This document shows positions 23,351-35,400 of a stretch of DNA of 64,000 nucleotides, in pieces. Source of the DNA: Amblyornis subalaris (Eukaryota; Chordata; Aves; Passeriformes; Ptilonorhynchidae). How positions within the stretch are numbered: the stretch's first letter is position 1; the number at the start of each line of letters is the position of its first letter. The notes beneath the pieces are model-generated. The model was not told the origin of the DNA, did no database searches, and was given only the letters and a program-made list of their open reading frames with translations. The stretch is taken from contig JACAXG010000105.1 of the NCBI GenBank assembly GCA_018881555.1, forward strand, positions 186,001 to 250,000, read 5' to 3'. Position numbers and translations under genes: made by a program.

Positions 23351-25048
23351 ATAATGGGCCCAACACATCGTCTTCTTGAGACTTTATTATCTCTGAGATA
23401 TCTTTAACTGTACTGAGCAATTACTGAAATTATAATTCTGCAATTATTCCTATGTCTAGGATTATGCATATGCCTTAGAAGAGGGAAATAGCCTATTCTT
23501 TTCCCCTAACACAAATTCAGTTGTGTTAATGTTGAAGATATGTACATTTGAATTACATTTGCTACGAGGAGATGAAAGAAACTTGTAAACCAAATTACTT
23601 GTGGATAGTAACTGATGAGGCCAAATAATTAGATACCAAATTTAGCTTTTTTTTCCCTCTAAGCTGTTTATCATGGGAATCTTAATGTTACATATTGCAT
23701 TCCTTTCCGTTTTATTTCTCTTTTAAAGAAATTTCTACTTTGAACTTCCAAGAGTCTGCTAGCTTTATAATGAGGCACATCCATCTGCTGTAGTTGTGTG
23801 CCATCACATATTTACAGCACGTGAATAAGAAAACCTAATCCATTTTTTCTTATAAAATTAGTGCTTTTTGGATACTGTATGACGATAATTTCTGCCCCTC
23901 AAATGACAGTGAACTGGAGGATTAGGATAGCAAATGACAGCATTTATTTCCGTAATTTACTGATGCCATGAGTAACATTTGAGACCATGCCATTTCCCTA
24001 ACACTTCTGACATAAAAAGCGATTTTTGCTGCAGAAGTGTTATAAAATTTGGCATAATAGAGTTTGTTTTTTTTCCAGAACTATTAACTCCCCAGCTACC
24101 AGACTTGGAAGAAGGAGAAAAGACGACTCTATTACACATTTTACACTGAGGTTATTTGTACCTCAGCTAGCAAAATATACCTGCAAAGTACCCTTTGGAG
24201 TATTTTCAAAGAAAATATTTGACAATAAATGTATTTGTTTTCAATAGAAAGTGAAAACACATGCAAATTTTTCTCAGAAATCTATATTTCTGTATACACT
24301 AATATATCAATGCTCATTGATAAGGAGCAAAGGAGTGCTCATCCAGGGCTCCTCCTGAAGATACAGTGCTAAAAATTCAACAGAAATGTATGACTGGCTT
24401 TGAAGAATTTAATCTATCCTTTCGTGAGGACTCTACGTACTTTTCATTTGTATATATGAAAATGTCAAGTGCAAAAAACTTAGACTGCTTCCTAAAAGTA
24501 AAGGATATATGGAATGATTTTAGAGGAAGTTATACTTTTGCAGAAAGAAAAAGTCTATGTCATGCCATGTCATGGTTCTGTTTCTCAGATAGTGATTTTT
24601 AGTTACTACTCATGAATTTTTAATCCAATTTAGCCTATTCACATTAATGGAATTTCCTGTTATTTGACTGCATCAGCTCATTGAAGTTAATTGTCATTTA
24701 TATATTTTTCAGGATATTTATGTAAATAAAGGGTTAAAGATCTTTTTACACTAAGCATCTTAAGACCCAGGAGCTGTTGTCTAATGCATTTGATAGGTCA
24801 CCTATGGACATGGTTTCTGTTCCTGAAATACTGGAAAACCATTGTTGTCTGGACTCTCAGATTAATTTTCTCTGTTGAGATCTTCTGTAAAACATGATCT
24901 GCAGGGTAAATTTCTCAAACAGCTTGTTTGTCTCCTCTTTCCTGGTTATCCATGAAATTAGGATAGCATGCTTTTCTTTCTCCTACCCTCCAGCTATTTT
25001 GTTGTTTCAGGTCGAAGGGATAGTTTCATATTTTAAATCTTGTAGTAA
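23351..25048. other. Unique AT-rich DNA
   Basis: No gene, repeat or RNA recognised; open frames stay under 80 codons apart from one of 95 codons that runs into the LTR at 25055. Confidence 0.55.
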
Positions 25049-25054
25049 CTCCTA

Positions 25055-25612
25055 TGGTGCAGTGCACTCTGATGGTAAAGTGCCACAACCTTCCCGAGAG
25101 TGCCCCTGCATCCAGTGGTGCCTCGACGTGATGTGCTCACGCCTCAAGCCGGGAGTAAAGAGTCGGGAGGGGCTCTTCTGAGATAGCAACTTGTTTATTG
25201 CANGGGTACAGGGATCAGGAGCAGAAGAGCCCAGACTACTGGGGTGCACAGGGTTTTATACTGAACTAAACAGGGGCGGAGAGAACACTGGGAACCAATC
25301 ACATGAGGCTAAGGGGGAGGAGAGAAAGGCAGGACTACAATACATAAACCAATGAGGGTAGCTGAGGGGAGGAGCAGGGGAACAAGGCCAATGGGGCACC
25401 GAGGAAGGGAGAACTTTCCAGAACAAAACCATAAATAGATACACAGATGGACAGCTAGGGGGAACAAACCAAATGGGGGAACATACCATTACCAGGCCTG
25501 GATGGGGGAGACCCTCCCTGTCATTACAACATAAGGGGAGAGTCTAGACTTTTACACCTCTGTGGCTCGCCCCACCTTCACAGCCTCTTTGGCTGCGGCC
25601 TCAGCCACCACA
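25055..25612 (-). mobile_element. ERVK-like solo LTR, subfamily C
   Basis: 558 bp, flanked by a perfect 6-bp duplication CTCCTA (25049-25054 and 25613-25618). On the minus strand the TATA box lies in 'agtataaaaccctg' (about 25258) and AATAAA in 'gcaataaacaag' (about 25195). It aligns along its whole length with 61028-61638, sharing for example 'cacaaccttcccgagag' and 'gggagaactttccagaacaa'. One ambiguous base lies at 25203. Solo LTR, no internal sequence. Confidence 0.92.
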
Positions 25613-25618
25613 CTCCTA

Positions 25619-26724
25619 TGTACATTTGTGCTTAACCACTTCATCTCCAGCTCTCACAAACCCACTTTGGTGAAATTAAGCTTCAAATTTTCTTTATGAG
25701 AGGAGCATTTTCAGATGTCTCCTCGTCTCAAGGGTTTTCAGTCTCAAACTATTTCTTTGCTGGTATGTTGTTATCTTTGACTTTTACCTTTTCATTTAAT
25801 TTTCCTGTATAAGTTATCAAGAAGTCTGAAATCTCACACATTACCTACATTACTTCATCTTTCCTCATCTTTATCCCTGATTCTGTCTTTTCTCAGTTTC
25901 CTCTTTCCCAAATTCTAACATTTTAGCTACAGCAGATGAATGTTAGAGATGAAAATTTCTTAATTAGAAAGAAATTTTGCTTACAAGTCCCATTCTAAAG
26001 TGCATCCTTTGACTTGTAAAGTTCTTACATGATTATTTGATTGTAATGCCTACATCTGCGATTTTTATCTTGTTTCTTCACTCATGGTCATCAGCGTTCT
26101 CATACACACACAACGCTGCCAACATATTTCTTAGATGTACCTTCCTAAATGGAAAGGGATTTTTTTCCTTTTGTATCGAAGCACACTTCACTATTCTCTG
26201 CAATTATTTACTCTTACAACTTATCTAGACCCATAGTCTGTGTGACACGTGGAGAAAATAAGGGTAAATCACAGTTCATTTTAGCCCCACTGAGAAGGTA
26301 CTTGTCAAATACAGCAGAGGATTTTCCTAGTCTGTTTAACCATAGGAATATATTAGAAAATGGCAAACAGAGCAAAGGAAAAATTCCGAGTAAGAAATTA
26401 CTATTTCCTTTGTATTCTTCTGAATTGAAGTTTTCAGTGATATTCTTCAAGTCTTTCAGTGAGACCGTAACTTGAAGCCCAGCATGAGGAAGGCATGATG
26501 TACGTCTACTTTAGACTATTTCGTTTTCATGCTTTTTACGTGGGAATGTGCAGCTGTCTAGCAAACAACTTAGTCATATGCATGATGTTCCAAAAATCTT
26601 TCCAGAAGAAATCTTTTAAAACCCTGTGGCTGTCCTCTGGAGACAAATAGGAGAGTTTCCAACATCACTCCAATCTGGAAACCATCTAACAGTCCCCGAA
26701 GGATTATGTACTATTGTCACATCT
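25619..26724. other. Unique AT-rich DNA
   Basis: Nothing recognised. A 108-codon frame at 26149-26475 has no family resemblance and is probably chance. Confidence 0.55.
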
Positions 26725-27203
26725 GCTCATTTAGCCTCACATTTCCTGGAGAGGGGCTGGAGCGCCTCATTCTGGAGGCCATCTGTATCCACATAGATGA
26801 CAAGAAGGTGTTCAGGAGCAGACAGCATGGATTAACTAAAGGTAAATCGTACTTGACCAACCTGATTGCCTTCTGTGATGTAACAACGATCTGGATGGAG
26901 GATAGGAGAGCAGTGGATATTGTCTACCTCCATTTTTTCAAGGCTTTTGACACTGTCTCTCAGAACATCCTCAACAGATGTTCATCCTCAACGTCCTCTC
27001 AGAACATAGGCAAACTCAGGAAATGTGGACTGGATGAGTGGATAAGGAGGTGGATTGAAAACTGGCTGAATGGGAGATCCCAGAAGGTCGTTATCAATGG
27101 CACAGGGTCTAGCTGGAGGCCTGTCACATGTGATGTCCCCCAAGGTTCAATACTGGGCTCGGTATTGTTTAACTTATTCATCAGTGACTTGGATGAAGGG
27201 TAG
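26706..27203 (+). pseudogene. CR1 reverse-transcriptase fragment (ORF2)
   Basis: A 165-codon open frame. Residues 70-85 ([16 protein letters not shown]) correspond to RT motif A, where CR1 normally reads LDFSKAFD; the catalytic Asp is replaced by His at residue 76. Residues 145-163 ([19 protein letters not shown]) are motif B. Motif C (FADD) is absent because of the deletion after 27203. The first about 10 codons lie upstream of recognisable CR1. It is a dead copy despite its open frame. Confidence 0.88.
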
Positions 27204-27880
27204 ATGCTTCCTCAGCAGGTTCCAATAAGCTATCCACGAGCCAGCAGTGTCCTTCTGGCTAAGACCACCAATGGTATCCTGGGGTGCATTAGGAAGACCA
27301 TTGCCAGCAGGTCGAGGGAGGCGATTCTGCCCCTCTACTCAGTCCTGGTGAGGCACATCTGGAGTGCTGTGTCCAGTTCTGGACTCCTCAGTACAAGAGA
27401 GACATGGAGCTTCTGGAGTGGGTCCAGTGAAAGGTAACAAAGATGATGAGGGTACTGGATCATTTGTCTTGCAAGGAAAGGCTGAGGGAGCTGTGCCTGT
27501 TCAGCCTTGAGAAGAGACAACTGAGAGGTGACCTCATCAATGTCTGTAAGCATCTGAAGGAAAGATGTCAAGAGGATGGAGCCGGGCTCTTCTCAGTGGG
27601 GCTAAGCAATAGGAGAAGAATGGGCAACGGGCAAAAACTGAGGCACAGGAAATTCCAACTGAATATGAGCAAGAATTTCTTTACTGTTTGGGTTACCAAG
27701 CACTGGAACAGGTTGCCCAGAGAGATGTGAATTTTCCCTCACTGGAGATATTCAAGAACTGTCTGGACACAATCCTGTGCCATGTGCTCTGGGATGACCC
27801 TGCTGAGCAGGAAGGTTGGACCAGATGACCCACTGTGGTCCCTTCTAACCTTACACATTCTGTAATTTTGTGAATCTATC
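26725..27880 (+). mobile_element. CR1 LINE with RT remnant and internal deletion
   Basis: The longest sense CR1 in the window. It begins in the RT domain, continues through 'ctgcccctctactcagtcctggtgaggcac' and the ORF2 end, and finishes in the 3' UTR ('ggttggaccagatgaccc' and 'tctaaccttacacattctg'). Around 27203-27260 the frame jumps from the RT region after motif B to a much later segment, so several hundred bases including motif C are missing. The 3' end is followed by a TG microsatellite. Confidence 0.95.
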
Positions 27881-27895
27881 TGTGTGTGTGTGTGT
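27880..27895. repeat. (TG)n microsatellite
   Basis: Short TG run just after the CR1 3' end; it may have grown from the CR1 tail repeat. Confidence 0.85.
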
Positions 27896-28854
27896 TTTTC
27901 AGTGGCACAGAGTGAGAAAACGTGTGTGTATGGATATGGGAGAAGTGATAAAACAAGTAACAAACTTTTATTTCTGAAATATTGCCTAATTCTTCCAGGG
28001 CTGTTTTCTGCTCTGAAAAGTGCCAGCAACTACTCAGCTTGATGTCAAATTTCCACTTCTGTCCCACTCTTGTCGGTAACTGAGATGAAAAGAACAGTGT
28101 GGAAAGCAAAACAGAATAAATCTGTGCGAGATATTTTAGCATGCTGAGCAGCTGCTACTTAAAATATGGATCAGAACTTGTTCTTTTGGGAGAGTACCCA
28201 GTGACAGTTTTCCAGAAGCACGAGCAATATGTTTACTAATCTCTCCTGGCTAGTAGCAGTATGTTTAGCTTCCATAAGCCTGGAGGCCAGTAGTCCTGTG
28301 AGAACCTACAGTTGCAGAAGTTCAAGCATAATAATTTTGACTTCAAATGACACAGTAATTCCTCAGCTTTTATACAGTTCCAGCTGCACACTTCAGCTCT
28401 ACAAGGAATACAAAAGAAGTGACATCATCAGTACCTACATAATGTTTTTAGCTTGTGCTAGAATCTAATACTGCTAAGGGGCTAAAATAAGAAGCCAAGT
28501 TCTAAATTCTTCAGAGTTGCAGTCATGAAGCAATTACATTTGCAGTGTCTCATTAACTTATGCTGTATTTCCATGAAATTTCAGAGGATATTTGTGTATC
28601 TGGCAGATTTTTAACATCTACTGACTATAAAGAGTACAAGCACCAGGAAAAACTTAAAATGTATTGATGACAGAATTTTTCATCTCCTTTTGTTTTTTTC
28701 TGGTAGTTTTTTTACAAGTATAATTAGACTTGATTTTATTTAGACTGTTGCATTTCTGTGAAAACAAATAAACACAAAATGCATCGACATGTATTGTATA
28801 TATTCATAAATTCACACACACACTTTCCCCAACACGCTAAGATATGACTAATTC
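27896..28854. other. Unique DNA
   Basis: No gene or repeat recognised; frames up to 96 codons, without family resemblance. Confidence 0.5.
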
Positions 28855-29654
28855 TGAATTTGCACTGGGTGTCTGCAACAAGATGTTGGGAGTGGGGGCT
28901 CTGGGGCAGCCCCTGTAAGCAGAGGCTGGGACTGCCCTGTGCTGGACACAGACTTTTCCAGATGGCTTCAACAAATCTACCTCAGGCCATTGCTGAGTCC
29001 CTCAGCCAAGCCTCTAGGAAAACATATTCAAAAAAGGGGATAAAATGCTGGACGGGCAGAGGAGGGAAAAAAAAAAGAGGAAAACAGCAAAAGAAAAACC
29101 AGGGTTAGAGGAGGAGAAGGAGCAGGGCAGATGCTGCTGAAGGACTAGAGTTCCTGGAGGACCCATGCTGGAGCAGAGGAAAACGGTAAAAAGGAAGGAG
29201 CAGCAGAGGGAAACCATTGTCTACTGGCCCTAACACTCCCAACACCACCACTCCCTGTGCCACAGGCTGCCTCATCAAAGGGACTGAGCATAACCTGCAG
29301 CAATAACAAAGGGAAGGAGAGGAGTTTGGGGTGAAGCTGAACAGGGAAATGGGGGAGGAAAGGTATTTTCCTTAAGTGTGCTTTCCCCCGACGTTTTAAT
29401 GTTGGGTTTTTTTGTTTGCTTTTTGTTTCCCAATACCTGAATTAGTAATTTAAAATATATCTTAACTGGCAATAAATTTTCCACCCACTACCTCTGTTTT
29501 TGCTGTGTTAGTAGTTGATACAGGATCTCCCCATGTTTATCTTGACTCACAAACTTTCTTACTCCTGTTGTTTTTAATTTCTCCCCTGTCCTACTGAGAG
29601 GGTAGCAGCTGGCTGGCTGGGACTTTGGCTGCTAGCTGGGGCCAACCCGCTACA
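28855..29654 (+). mobile_element. ERVL-type LTR, nearly complete
   Basis: It starts within 'gtgtctgcaacaagatgttg' and carries a 'cagaggctgggactgccctg' block, a TATA-like 'catattcaaaaaagggg', a long purine-rich segment, and the poly(A) signal AATAAA in 'ctggcaataaattttcc'. It ends in 'ctgggactttggctgctagc' and 'ccaacccgctaca' at 29654, matching the usual avian ERVL LTR 3' end. The exact 5' end and target duplication could not be fixed. 13140-13573, 15727-16140 and 43258-44252 are partial relatives. No internal coding region. Confidence 0.75.
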
Positions 29655-30777
29655 TACTTTTGTGCTAATACTCACAGACATTGTTTTTTTAAATTTTGGC
29701 TAGAAATTTCATGGAGTTTCTTGTAATACTTTAGGTACTTGATTAATATACATATTATCCAAAAAGCAATCCCGAGAAATAAATTATTTAAAAAGTTACC
29801 TTTTTTGTGTATGATTGATCTTGTAGTGTTTCAAAAGGAGGAGATAGTATGCACTTGCCAGACAGATATCCATTGGGATTTAATTCTAGCCAGGCTCCTG
29901 AAGTTACTCCATATTCCTTAGCCCTCCTACTCTCTTCTCAGCTTCAGTTTAGTCCCCAGCAGTAACTCCTGACCGAGGTTCTAGCTATGAAATTTATGTT
30001 GATTTGTTTTGGTCTTTCCTAACCTCCTCCTACATGCCTCTTGTTTGATTTTTATCCTAAGTTGTTTTTTTTTTCACTTTTTTCTTCCTCGCACTCTACT
30101 TATATTCTCTTTTTTACCATACATACATCTACTTTTAAGTTCCTTTGCTCCAGACAGATATAATGCAGCAGAGGGAGGTATTGTGATGGCTAATGATCAT
30201 GAGTCTTCATTAATATTTCTTGGATCTATCAGTTTCTTTTTGGTATCATTTGGTATTAAGAATGACAGGTATTTTCTTGGATTCTTGTTGGCTAAGAAAA
30301 TAATGTTTTTCTCTAACTGAGAGGTCATGGAATATTATGCTGTTATAGTAATTTTACCTACATATCTTTCAAGCTGGATTTTTACAGAGCTTTATCTTTT
30401 CTCCATGTTTTATAAGTAATCTAGGACCGTTGGAAAAGGCAGTGAGTTATAGTGAAATATGATGATAGTAACCACCTAGTGTCCAGCTGTGCAATCTAAT
30501 GTCCTACTAAAGACTGGAACATCTATTAAAAATTTGGTCTAACTTGGAAAGTATTTGTCTGAAGCTACTGGGCTGGGAAATATGTTTGGAGGTCTGACTG
30601 TGTCGTCTTTCTGAACACAGTATGTCATTTGACTTTCAACCTAGAGTTTCAAGTAGTTCATTAGTGCCAGTCATTAACCAAATGTAAAATCAGTGTAGAC
30701 TGGGTTTTAGTGATGTGAGACTGTGAGAGTTTACTTTAGGTGGGGATCCTGTTATCATGAACTCGACTCTCAGGTCA
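29655..30777. other. Unique AT-rich DNA
   Basis: No repeat or gene recognised. A 103-codon frame at 30009-30320 translates to Phe/Leu-rich sequence from T-rich DNA and is not convincing. Confidence 0.5.
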
Positions 30778-30782
30778 GGGCT

Positions 30783-31326
30783 TGTGCAGACTTAAAGAAT
30801 GCAGTTGCATGTCTCAAAACACCATCCCCGTAAGATAAGCCACCACAACAGAACTTGAGATAAGCACAGACAGCATAGCAGGAAGGATTTAATTTCAGGC
30901 CTAACAGAGGTAAAGGTTTGGAATTAGCACACTGGAAAAATTGAACTGTGCCAACTGCAGGAAAGAAAACCACTGCTTACACCCAGGCCAGCCCAAGTTG
31001 TGGGAACATCTGCAATCACCCTATGAATATCCAGGACTTGGACTGTGTAAAAGTGGTACCTCCAGAAGAACGACCTGGGGACTCCAGCCACAGAAAAGAC
31101 CAAGGAGACCAGCGGAACAATTCAGGAATCCACATGGTGGTGATATCTTTTGCTTAATCTCTCTTTCTCTTTCTCTGTCTCCCCCTCCACCCCCCCCCAT
31201 TCCTATTTCCTTTCTTTTTCTACCTTGCATATGCTGTTAAATTAAATCCGTACTATTGGCTTCAGCATATGGTCCCATTTGCACCTTAATTCAGGCAGAG
31301 GCATCTATCATAATTGGATCATAACA
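30783..31326 (+). mobile_element. Solo LTR with 5-bp target duplication
   Basis: 544 bp with TG...CA ends, starting 'tgtgcagacttaaagaatg' and ending 'ggatcataaca'. It is flanked by GGGCT on both sides (30778-30782 and 31327-31331). The R/U5-like part has a pyrimidine run (31155-31200) and a 'gttaaattaaatccgtact' segment. Its 5' 190 bp recur inverted at 32275-32461, and its last about 230 bp match the end of 39925-40507. The 5-bp duplication argues against ERVK; I cannot assign ERV1 versus ERVL with certainty. Confidence 0.82.
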
Positions 31327-31394
31327 GGGCTGAACTCATGGTTTTCTGAAGGTACATCAGTGTGAATCATTTTGAAAAAACTCAGCTATATATA

Positions 31395-31475
31395 ATACCC
31401 ATGGAAGGGGAATTTGAGCTAGATGATCTTTAAGGTTCCTTCCAACCCTAGCCATTCTATGATTCTATGAATATA
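31395..31475 (+). mobile_element. CR1 LINE 3' tail
   Basis: Short CR1 3' end: 'tgagctagatgatctttaagg', 'cttccaaccctagcc', then the terminal 'attctatgattctatgaa' repeat. Extremely 5'-truncated. Confidence 0.9.
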
Positions 31476-32274
31476 GCAACTTATATATTGAAAAGCTCAT
31501 CTGCATAACAGAAAATGTTGACTTTTAGCTGTAACTTGTGTTTACTCTTTGAGCATTTTCAAGTGTGTTCAAAGTATAACTCCCTGAGTGACTGGGAGTT
31601 TATCTTTCAAGGCTGTCACATTTCTGATGAGAACTAATGTTAATTCAAAGGAGAAATAAAGTTTTAAAGCAGAAATTTGCTATATTCTGGAATGAGACTA
31701 TGTACAGACCAGTTTAATTAAACTTTGTGAAAGATGGTAAGACTCATTTATAAAGGTGTCAAGAATGACAGAAATGACTAAGAGCTGAAATGCTATGCAG
31801 GATTATGCTTTTCAAGTCAATATATATAACTGGTTGTACTATTATGAATGTGGGTTGAACTGCTGAATTGTATTGCATTATGTATATCATTATGTATTGT
31901 ATTATGTATGGTTCTGACAGAAAAGGATCTGCAATTTTTCCCTTAATTATGTATGTACCTGAATACATAAAAATGAGCAAATAATGATATGTTATCCATG
32001 TTCCTTTATTAGCATGTGTCTTTCAGTAGTTCAAGGAGCTTCATCAGTCATAATTTGCTTGCACTTAAGTGGCCTTCTTCAGCAGCACTAGTGTGGCTGA
32101 TTGAATAGGTACTTTAAAATTTTTAAAATGCTGGTTTGCTCTGGGACCTTGCAACTGGCTCTTCATTTTAAAGGAGAAGCTGGCTTTGTATAATCTGCAG
32201 CCTAGACAATGAATCTAATCTCATGGATGTTTATTTATTAAATACATGTTTGTGTCAAGTTCTGCCAAGTGTGG
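31476..32274. other. Unique AT-rich DNA with ATTATGTAT repeats
   Basis: No gene recognised. 31867-31910 contains three imperfect copies of an ATTATGTAT-like unit, a local simple-sequence expansion. Confidence 0.5.
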
Positions 32275-32461
32275 TTTTCCTTCTCACAGTCTGCACAGTT
32301 CAATTTTTCCGGTGTGCTAATTCCAGACCTTTACCCCTGTTATGCCTGGAACTAGATCCTTCCTGCTGTGCTGTCTGTGCTTATCTCAAGTTCTGTTGTG
32401 GTGGCTTATCTTACGGGGATGGTGTTTTGAGACATGCAATTTCATTCTTTAAGTCCTCGCA
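32275..32461 (-). mobile_element. Truncated, inverted copy of the 30783 LTR
   Basis: The reverse complement starts TGCGAGGACTTAAAG at 32461 and matches the first about 190 bp of the LTR at 30783 at roughly 90% identity. Shared strings include 'catgtctcaaaacaccatcc' and 'aaaaattgaactgtg'. The match ends near 32275; the rest of the LTR is missing. The two copies form inverted arms separated by about 1.3 kb. Confidence 0.88.
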
Positions 32462-35400
32462 ACTTTGTCCTACATTTTAGTGCAGATATGCAAAGTTAAC
32501 TGTTAAGATTTATAATTGAAGTGCTTCATGCAAAGATGTACATAAAAGAAACCTTGGGCACTGTGCAGAAGTTTTTAATTGATCCTACAAAGACCAAAAA
32601 TGTGCTATGTACTTGTGTGCCATCTGCTGCATGTCGTCTCTCTATTAACTCTAGACAAAAGTACAAAATGCAGCTTTATGGAATGCTCTATAACATGGTA
32701 GCTTGAGGGAGTGCTTCGACTTTCTGCTGGAACTACAGGAGAGATGACATTAAACATACAAATTCTGTTGCTTGAAACTGTACAGTGAACTGAGCAGAAA
32801 GCACAAACTATGATCATGCCAATATTACTGCTATTCTTATTATAACCTCCATGACTAGCTATAATATTTGCATGGAAGGAATTTAAGTAGAAGATGGGGT
32901 GAGAATGTGAATTAGAAACATTATTTTCTACCATTCCTCTGTAAGTGTTTGCTTGGAAAGATAGTATGATTTACCAAAATACCTTATGACGAAGCTAGGA
33001 GAAAAGTCTCTAGTTTGAGTACAGTGTTTTAATAACAAGACTAGATTTTCACTCTGACCCTAGAGAGAAAATTCTCAATATTGCTTTGCCAATGCCCTAA
33101 ATATTTCAGTCTCTCTGAACATTATATTTTTGGAACACACTCTAGAAAATGTATTTTTAAAAATATGTGTTTTCTGAGGGTGATAAATACTTACATAATC
33201 TAGTATACAGCTAGAAGAGCATTCCAAAATAAGGAATGGAAAACATGAAGCAATGAAGCTATATAAACCAGAAGGAACCAAGCAATGAGTTCTGCTTCCT
33301 GATTATGAAAGCTGGCTTAGTGGTCAGTTGTCACTGAAGAGTGTCTACAAACTCCACCATGGCAATGAGATTAACAATGATTCTCCCAGCTACATTTAGT
33401 CATGAAGGAATGGGATTCTTCCCTGCTCTGTGGCTTGTGTAGAATAGTAATTTCAAAATCATTGAAGGCAAACATACAGTCTGGTAGTATTCCAATAAGA
33501 TAGGTAAATGGCTTAGCATAGGTGTGAAGGACTACTCATGCTGAAAGGAAGGGTAATAAATCTCATATCCGAAGTATTGCTGAGCCAAGGGGAAAGCACA
33601 GCTCAACATGCAGAAGAGGCTTTCGTAGGTCCTGGGCACATCTGTACAGAGGAACTCCTGTAATGCAAACCAGATCAGCTCACAAACTGTCCTCCCCTGT
33701 GCCAGCTGTGTCTGGATGTAAGCAAATGTCAGGGGAACTGGACATCATTAGGGTGCAAGGGAAATTGAAATTACATGTCCTATTCTGGTTTCTATGGGAC
33801 TGTTTTTTACTCAAGAACCAATTTCAACCAAATATACAGAGATCTAGGACATATAAGCATGGTGAAAACCAGACTCTAACTAGAAGACATAGATGGGAGA
33901 ACTGAAAATCCCCAACAGAAAGGTTGTATTGTGAATGCCCATTCAGGTCATCCCAACAAATTCCTGCTGCTCTTCAGCCAGATATGCAATACCTCACTGG
34001 CCAATCAGCAGGCTTGTGTGCTGGCATCACGTCTCACCAAGCTGCAAGGCCAGGCACACTCAGGGAAGACAAGTGATGTTGGAGTAGTTAGAGGGTGTGT
34101 GTAAGAGGGAACAGCAAACACTGAAGAAGAGTGATGTGAAGTTACTGACGATGCAGATTGCAGAACTCCTCTGTAACATGGTGTACAGGACAGAAATCCA
34201 TAAGAAAACAGGCTTCATTAATCCCCTGTTCACAGTATGAGATATTTTCTGTTTGAACAAAAAACTCTTTAATCAAATTCAATTTTCATTCTATTATGAA
34301 CTGAACACAGAGGACTCATTTGGGTAAAGCTTACTCAGAAGCTGATTTCTAGAGGTGAAGGTTGACTGTATGTGTTTAAGCATTATTTACTTTTATTTTC
34401 TCTGCTTATAAGTATTTTTCTGAATTACATTTAGGAAAAATATGTAAAACCAAAACCACAGTCTTCATGATATCTCAGATACACCATAAACTATTCTTTG
34501 GAACTGTAAACATGCCATCTTTAACATCCAATTATTTTATATATTTTTAATATTAATGGGAAATTCAGTCAGAAATCTGAAAAGTTACAAGTGATCTTTA
34601 CAAATTGGGTGAGGGTGTGCTTCGGAAGAGAAGACAACTTCCTTGAGTAAAATTAGTGATAGCTTCCTAAGTTACTGTTACGACTGGTGTATTTTACTTT
34701 AATAGTTCTGATTTTGATAAATGCTCAGTCTGACTTTATTTGACGGCAAATAAGAATCTTCCTTAATTACAAAAATGAGACTTTCTAGCCTGTAGCCCTT
34801 AGGGGTGGAGAACTGCTCTGATTCCAGGCACAGCTTTATTACAGAAATCTCCAAAGTGAATGGAAAGCAGCCCACATGGTATATAATCACTGCTTGTGAG
34901 TTTTCTATGTGGGTTATTAAGATTAAAATGATTAGGTTACTGACTGTATGAGAGGAACAATTGTTCATTTAACTGTGCATAAATAGTTTTAAAGGTGTGA
35001 ATAGGTCTTGTTGTTGAATCAAACATTTTGCACAAAAATGTCATTAGAAAGACACCCTGGTGTGGTTTTATGGGATAATAATTTCAGTAATAGAAATGTG
35101 AACTCTGTTATATACATTATAAAAGCTTGTTACCTGTAGAGTCCACAGAAAGTGAGACTGCCACAACTCCCTTGTATATTGTTGCCCTTTTATTGATGGA
35201 AAAATTCTGTAGCTAGAGGTAAGTGCTAAATCATCCTGTTAGCTCTGCCCCATTATCTTGTACACTTCATACTGGAACTGAAAATATCTTGAAATATAAA
35301 TTTTATACGATTGCATTAAAACCCTTCAAACTCAATGTGCTTCTTCAAGGATAAACTAACTGTTCACATGTATTTTGTATTTAATAATCTGCAAAATATA

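Noticed and set aside
31155..31200. Pyrimidine/C-rich run as a splice acceptor or quadruplex locus
   Set aside because: It lies inside an LTR and is part of its R/U5 structure; the opposite strand has a single G run, not four.
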